Shown: in pieces, positions 6,101 through 7,371 of the stretch
How the letters are laid out: each line of letters opens with the position of its first letter
How positions within the stretch are numbered: position 1 is the first letter of the stretch
Assembly: GCA_947165105.1 (NCBI GenBank)
Contig: CAMUZC010000079.1
Span: 1 to 7,371, forward strand
Source: an uncultured Lachnospiraceae bacterium
GTDB taxonomy: Bacteria > Bacillota_A > Clostridia > TANB77 > CAG-508
Direction: 5' to 3'
Length of the DNA: 7,371 nucleotides
The notes under the pieces: generated by a model
Databases searched by the model: none
What the model was told of the DNA's origin: nothing
What the model saw: only the letters and a program-made list of their open reading frames with translations
Program-made: the position numbers and the translations under genes

Positions 6101-7371
6101 AATTTTTCAACTGTTGACATTAATATACCTTGGAATACACCGGTTATATGTCTTATATTAAATTCATAATGGAAGTTAATAGCAGATTTTTTAAATTTAG
6201 CGAAGACACATTTATGTAATTTAATTATACCAGCTACTAAACCTTTGCTTAATTCTTGTATATGTGAACCAAATTGTTTGAAATGGCCATCTAAAAAGAA
6301 CTGGAATATAGTTCTTATAGAATCATCTGATGGGAATGGAATTGAACAAATCCAGAAATGTCTTTGAAGTCTTGGATTTATATTAAATGAACCTGCCGTA
6401 GGATTCATTGAAGCAATAAATTGTATGTTCATAAACTCCATAAGTTCCATCTTTTGGCATTCATATATATGTTTATAATCCATAAATTGACGAACTAATT
6501 CTATAGCATTTTGGGTTAAACAACTATCCAATTTTTGCATATTGAGATCATCGATGAAAATTGCCATTAATTTTGGATTGCCTTTAGGTACGAAAGTTCT
6601 TTGGGAGAATTTTTCTGTATTTTGAATTAAAACACTTTGCATAACATAGGTATCTGAATAATAGTTAAAAGCAACTGAAACATATGAAAATGAATTATTT
6701 TTTTCATTCTTTTTTCTGTTTGATTCAAGCATACCATTGGCAATTTGAGTTTTACCACAACCAGCCATACCTATTAATAATGATGGATGACCAACATCTA
6801 ATAATTTTTCCATTAATTCAGATACAGAAACTGTTTCACTTGTTGGTACTGTTATATATTTAATATTTTCTCCCGGACGATATTCAATTTCTTCAATTTT
6901 TTTTGTCCATTCTTCAAATCTTGGATTTTCTGGGTCCATAATTACATAATAGTCAAAAATAGTACCTTTTGGAGGAATTTTATATTGTTTGAAATTTTGT
7001 CTGAACCAATCTGAGAAATTTCTCTTATAATCAATACCATCTTTATCTGTTAAAATACCCCCCATTGACCATATTGCTGCAAAACAAAATAGTAAATCAT
7101 ATCCTGGATATGGTTCATCATCGCCTTTTATTTGTTTTTTAGGATCTCTGTTCATACATGCTTCTTTTTTATCTATATATGCTTCTAGTATTTTACAAAA
7201 ACCAATAACAAAGGTAATTTGGAAAACTAAATCAACTATAAGTCTAGTTGATTTCAAGAATTTAAGACAAGGTTCTAAAAATGTTTCAAAATATATCAAA
7301 GTATCATCGTTTACTTTTTTTCTGAAATTCATTTGATTCATCCATGATTTATAATAACCTCTCCATTGATA
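160..7371 (-). CDS. Axonemal dynein heavy chain, outer-arm beta type (DNAH9/11/17-like); C-terminal 2403 residues, 5' end outside window
   Basis: This is the motor half of a ciliary dynein heavy chain, the ATPase that slides axonemal doublet microtubules. Seen in order: an AAA2-AAA3 connector; AAA3 with P-loop GMAGCGKT (residues 191-198), IFIDD (261-265) and SMNPTAGSF (311-319); AAA4 with P-loop GVGGSGKQS (546-554); a coiled-coil stalk (about 775-1095); AAA5 with IENATILTNSERW (1193-1205) and DPQLQGIKW (1210-1218); AAA6 with LFPGIDP (1785-1791), GQGQE (1817-1821), WIMLQNLHL (1837-1845) and MYGGHITDNWDRR (1995-2007); and a C-terminal domain ending WILAGVALIL just before TAA. Beta-class assignment rests on remembered family resemblance, for example FQGILMSTVEKFKEP and WIHECERVYGDRL in AAA3. 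The Met at 7341 is internal: upstream codons read YQWRGYYKSW, matching the family's GWxPxxxSW segment. Full family members are about 4500 residues. Confidence is very high for dynein and moderate for the beta class. Confidence 0.97.
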   Translation of the reverse strand, partial: YQWRGYYKSWMNQMNFRKKVNDDTLIYFETFLEPCLKFLKSTRLIVDLVFQITFVIGFCKILEAYIDKKEACMNRDPKKQIKGDDEPYPGYDLLFCFAAIWSMGGILTDKDGIDYKRNFSDWFRQNFKQYKIPPKGTIFDYYVIMDPENPRFEEWTKKIEEIEYRPGENIKYITVPTSETVSVSELMEKLLDVGHPSLLIGMAGCGKTQIANGMLESNRKKNEKNNSFSYVSVAFNYYSDTYVMQSVLIQNTEKFSQRTFVPKGNPKLMAIFIDDLNMQKLDSCLTQNAIELVRQFMDYKHIYECQKMELMEFMNIQFIASMNPTAGSFNINPRLQRHFWICSIPFPSDDSIRTIFQFFLDGHFKQFGSHIQELSKGLVAGIIKLHKCVFAKFKKSAINFHYEFNIRHITGVFQGILMSTVEKFKEPEKMAKLWIHECERVYGDRLVSVKDLNTLRGELGGEVIKIAFGGKFNLGKYLTDKSEPIIFCRFVGGYLDSVYDMANKLSDVKDKANQALSEYNDQNTRMDLVLFDDAVKHVCRITRIITQPSGHSNLVGVGGSGKQSLSKLSAFICQYNNYMITISSDYRLNSFKEDLQKMYNTTGLSDDAGLLFILTENQIIDEKFMVLVNDLLSSGDIQDLFSPDDKEVIYNKVKAACKAATRKESMQDVWNFFIGRVKKNLHVCLCFSPGENLRNKARKFPSIINSTVIDWFQPWPEEALTSVAREQLKKDFEEMAAAEYFEAVVKFMPSSFNIVGLKAQDMLEADRRYTYITPKSFLELLKLFGSMYKQKVNAILDNKQKLESGLNKLKDARESIAELEKELEIKSVEISKIKVEAEAKNKIAQEKATIVGGESKIAQEEEKRVSEMKARIEEESAKCQAELNKFKPIMDNCMTLAKSIKKEDLDKVRQIKPKPPDKIMNIIIAMRLMLAGQINEYIPIEVDNKALPKKNEKNDILALLLDTKKLIEGLQYFLEVIKQFKYNTKNFDNLTSRYPDYFKQELFEKNADESAKASKGVDILFKWLYYMNEFYNAAKTVEPMQKNVDEKTIELKEASEKLEIVQEKVRKLQEELDIVMGEKEKAEKELNDAVTNETNCKNKLSLARRFIGALGSSSERWTLNIQEYNAQLEVIIGDILISSAFVSYCGPFPKKYREGIKASFFEFIENNKIPKSETAMDPLKILTNDAEKAKWNNQKLPADPVSIENATILTNSERWSLMIDPQLQGIKWIREKEKDNGLTLLRMNNKKLINIIGECIEDGKTVVLENLDEMIDATLSPIIGRNVYKKKFYKLGNNQHEIHKNFRFIMHTKLSNPHYPPEIQAEACLINFAVTEDGLADQLLAIIVKMERPKLAQRKEQVIQEQNECKIKLGDLENQILTDLNTPGDPLENEPMVERLENSKKVSEQVSIAMKESKEAEKEIAESSNAYSPAAVRGSLIFFLFTELYKLHTFYKFSLESFIFVVRRAVKDVAGKWKIKLHPEEKKKKEGEEKEEGAAEGGAEAQQPKADEPKEEKPKEQEVKGEPAKEGAEGEGEKKEGVEGEGEEKKEGEASGEASGAEGEEGEKKDGEASGEEKKEGEEGEEKKEEPKEEKKEEEEEEEVEDEDMTDQQRIQRVNDLVTAVTEFSFNYVRRGLFESHKLIFSTLLTFRILLKAGKIIPRELSFLIEGKKGELEEVNATTKEILKDYQIANVKGLEELEIFSGLLDIISSNSESTYWRKWLKDEKAEESEMPKSQSKLTEFQKLLVIKALRPDRITSAITNYIRENMGDKYIESSTFDMAATFKETSCLTPIFFVLFPGIDPTKNVEELGATMGKSIEKGTFINIPMGQGQEDRANKMLEECAKEGKWIMLQNLHLMSKWIKRFENDLERVSQTADPNFRCFISSEPPALPTIDIIPEPILQASIKVSNEAPQDLKANMKRAFGNFNQARLDSCSKKNEFKAILFSLCFFHSLIIGRRKFGAIGWSTKYNFNEGDLQICADVLNNYLEKYEKVPYEDLRYLYGEIMYGGHITDNWDRRTNNAYLKTLIKPELLTGCNLAKNFKSPDPSKFNYDQYMKYIIEKLPPESPILFYLHPNAEISYLTSQGQYVFNSILDIQGGSSSGVEEKEDDKKKQGGGNKPKADPMMESIKRYADRLKEKNTYSLSTLRQKAGKSPSPYEIVAFQECERLNSIFSSCLKSLEDLEKGLNGELNMTDAMESLMQSIKYNKLPASWDTAAGYPSKKPLSFWFDDLMKRHDQMDEWVSDLKTPKCLNITLLCNPMSFITAVKQFTARQKVLPLDDLDTMTEITNMTEDMVKDYPPDGGVYLTGMFLQGAKWEDSNPDAPGFLTEMVNKELDPKIPVMHVFAVELKNKNTVGYYECPVYYTTARGGTYIFTAYLKMESEETDPIQWILAGVALILSTDE
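163..1089 (-). other. Dynein C-terminal domain (complete)
   Basis: Residues about 2085-2393. Family landmarks are YEIVAFQECERLN, LNGELNMTDAMESLM, LPASWDTAAGYPSKKPL, WFDDLMKR, the NPMSFITAVKQFTARQ segment, LPLDDLDTMTEITN, PPDGGVYLTGMFLQGAKWE, YECPVYYTTARGGTYIF and WILAGVALIL. The protein ends three residues after ILS, which is the normal family terminus, so the TAA at 160-162 is a true stop. The domain packs on the AAA ring and can influence processivity in dyneins; that role is family knowledge. Confidence 0.9.
1006..1083 (-). repeat. Short charged low-complexity linker between AAA6 and the C-terminal domain
   Basis: Residues about 2087-2112 read GGSSSGVEEKEDDKKKQ followed by GGGNKPKAD. Gly/Ser, acidic and Lys runs replace ordered sequence right after the conserved LDIQ motif. 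Many beta-type chains carry a shorter or differently composed loop here. It is probably a surface-exposed flexible loop. Confidence 0.75.
1102..2544 (-). other. AAA6 domain of the dynein heavy chain
   Basis: Residues about 1600-2080. It starts in the connector RVNDLVTAVTEFSFNYVRRGLFESHKLIF (read as two parts), which is typical of the AAA5-AAA6 junction. It continues through IKALRPDRIT (1736-1745), ETSCLTPIFFVLFPGIDP, a GQGQE motif, GKWIMLQNLHLM, NFRCFISSEPPALP, KVSNEAPQDLKANMKRAF and GEIMYGGHITDNWDRR. No Walker A is present, as expected for AAA6, which has a structural role in the ring. Confidence 0.9.
2554..2940 (-). repeat. Glu/Lys/Gly/Ala-rich low-complexity insert between AAA5 and AAA6
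   Basis: About 129 residues (1468-1596) consist almost entirely of E, K, G, A, S, P and Q, with no aromatic residue. Degenerate short repeats are visible: GEKKEG, GEEKKEGEASGE, GEKKDGEASGEE, EEKKEGEEGEEKKEE, then seven consecutive Glu and VEDED. On the plus strand it is a continuous pyrimidine-rich tract. The Glu run mixes GAA and GAG codons, so it is not a pure trinucleotide array. GC is higher than in the rest of the gene (54 of 120 bases in 2641-2760, against 16 of 60 in 6001-6060). Recognisable dynein sequence flanks it on both sides in the same frame, so it is part of the protein. Confidence 0.92.
2962..4044 (-). other. AAA5 domain with strut/buttress hairpin
   Basis: Residues about 1100-1460. 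Opening motifs are the conserved GDILISSAFVSYCGPF and KKYRE, then LPADPVSIENATILTN and WSLMIDPQLQGIKWI. There is no P-loop, as is normal for AAA5 in dyneins. A second helical hairpin (about 1333-1415, nt 3097-3345) with KMERPKLAQRKEQ, NEPMVERLENSKK and SSNAYSPAAVRGS is the strut/buttress that contacts the stalk and transmits register changes. The domain ends at YKFSLESFIFVVRRAV, directly before the low-complexity insert. Confidence 0.88.
4057..5019 (-). other. Dynein stalk: antiparallel coiled coil with microtubule-binding tip
   Basis: Residues about 775-1095. The first helix (CC1, about 775-885) is Lys/Glu/Ala-rich with heptad character and carries the IVGGESKIAQEEEKRV segment, equivalent to the conserved VGxExxKVxxEE of other dyneins. 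The tip (about 886-1015, nt 4297-4686) begins near KPPDKIMNIIIAM and ends near SKGVDILFKWLYYMNEFYNA, which corresponds to the family's AAxGLCxWVxNIxxF helix. The second helix (CC2, about 1020-1095) runs from VEPMQKNV to CKNKLSLARRFIGAL. The stalk carries the microtubule-binding domain away from the AAA ring. Tip boundaries are approximate. Confidence 0.88.
5002..5799 (-). other. AAA4 domain of the dynein heavy chain
   Basis: Residues about 515-780. The P-loop GVGGSGKQS at 5680-5706 has Gln in place of the usual Thr, which is the normal AAA4 form in axonemal dyneins. The Walker B region LLFILTENQ (5518-5544) has Glu where most family members have Asp (TDxQ). FMVLVNDLLSSGDIQDLF is the following conserved helix. 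The CFSP loop (5272-5316) appears one residue short compared with the usual CFSPVG form. The domain leads directly into the first stalk helix. Confidence 0.9.
5992..6864 (-). other. AAA3 domain of the dynein heavy chain (nucleotide-binding, regulatory)
   Basis: Residues about 160-450. The Walker A P-loop GMAGCGKT lies at 6748-6771 and keeps the Lys and Thr needed for nucleotide binding. The Walker B-like IFIDDLNM lies at 6538-6561, with Asp-Asp as is usual for axonemal AAA3. Sensor-I-like SMNPTAGSF and the conserved RLQRHF follow. In dyneins generally, AAA3 binds or slowly hydrolyses nucleotide and gates the main AAA1 motor cycle; that role is taken from family knowledge. The family's NMP after Walker B is NMQ here. 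Confidence 0.9.

Noticed and set aside
160..7371. Cytoplasmic dynein or inner-arm single-headed dynein identity
   Set aside because: AAA3 and C-terminal segments look more like outer-arm beta chains (FQGILMSTVEKFKEP, ERVYGDRL, NPMSFITAVKQFTARQ, GVYLTGMFLQGAKWE). This is from remembered family patterns, so a phylogeny would be the proper test.

Overview
The window holds the 3' half of one very large eukaryotic gene, read leftward on the minus strand. It is an axonemal dynein heavy chain, most like the outer-arm beta class (human DNAH9/DNAH11/DNAH17, Chlamydomonas ODA beta). About 98% of the window is one uninterrupted reading frame of 2403 codons plus a TAA stop. The frame is still open at the right edge (7371), so the N-terminal half of the protein (tail, linker, AAA1 and most of AAA2) lies outside the window.

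In the direction of transcription (right to left) the layout is: the AAA2-AAA3 connecting segment (about 7371-6865), AAA3 with an intact P-loop (6865-5990), AAA4 with its P-loop (5800-5000), the coiled-coil stalk with the microtubule-binding domain at its tip (about 5019-4057), AAA5 with its strut/buttress hairpin (4044-2962), a long Glu/Lys/Gly-rich low-complexity insert (2940-2554), AAA6 (about 2544-1102), a small charged linker (1083-1006), and the C-terminal domain ending at 160. Positions 1-159 are a very AT-rich 3' flank that probably contains the 3' UTR.

Residue numbers count from the in-frame Met at 7341 and are for reference only; that Met is not the true start. Ten more in-frame codons precede it inside the window and match the conserved family segment there.

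The organism is a ciliated or flagellated eukaryote with an AT-rich genome. TAA is the stop, and TAA, TAG and TGA never occur in frame across 2403 codons, so a code that reads UAA/UAG as Gln (Tetrahymena, Paramecium) or UGA as Trp is very unlikely. No introns are seen in 7.2 kb. Candidates that fit are standard-code ciliates (litostomes such as rumen ciliates, or Stentor relatives), anaerobic chytrid-like fungi, or trichomonads; the sequence alone does not decide.

No multi-gene or clearly novel system is present. The most unusual element is the insert of about 130 residues between AAA5 and AAA6, with its different base composition and strong strand asymmetry.
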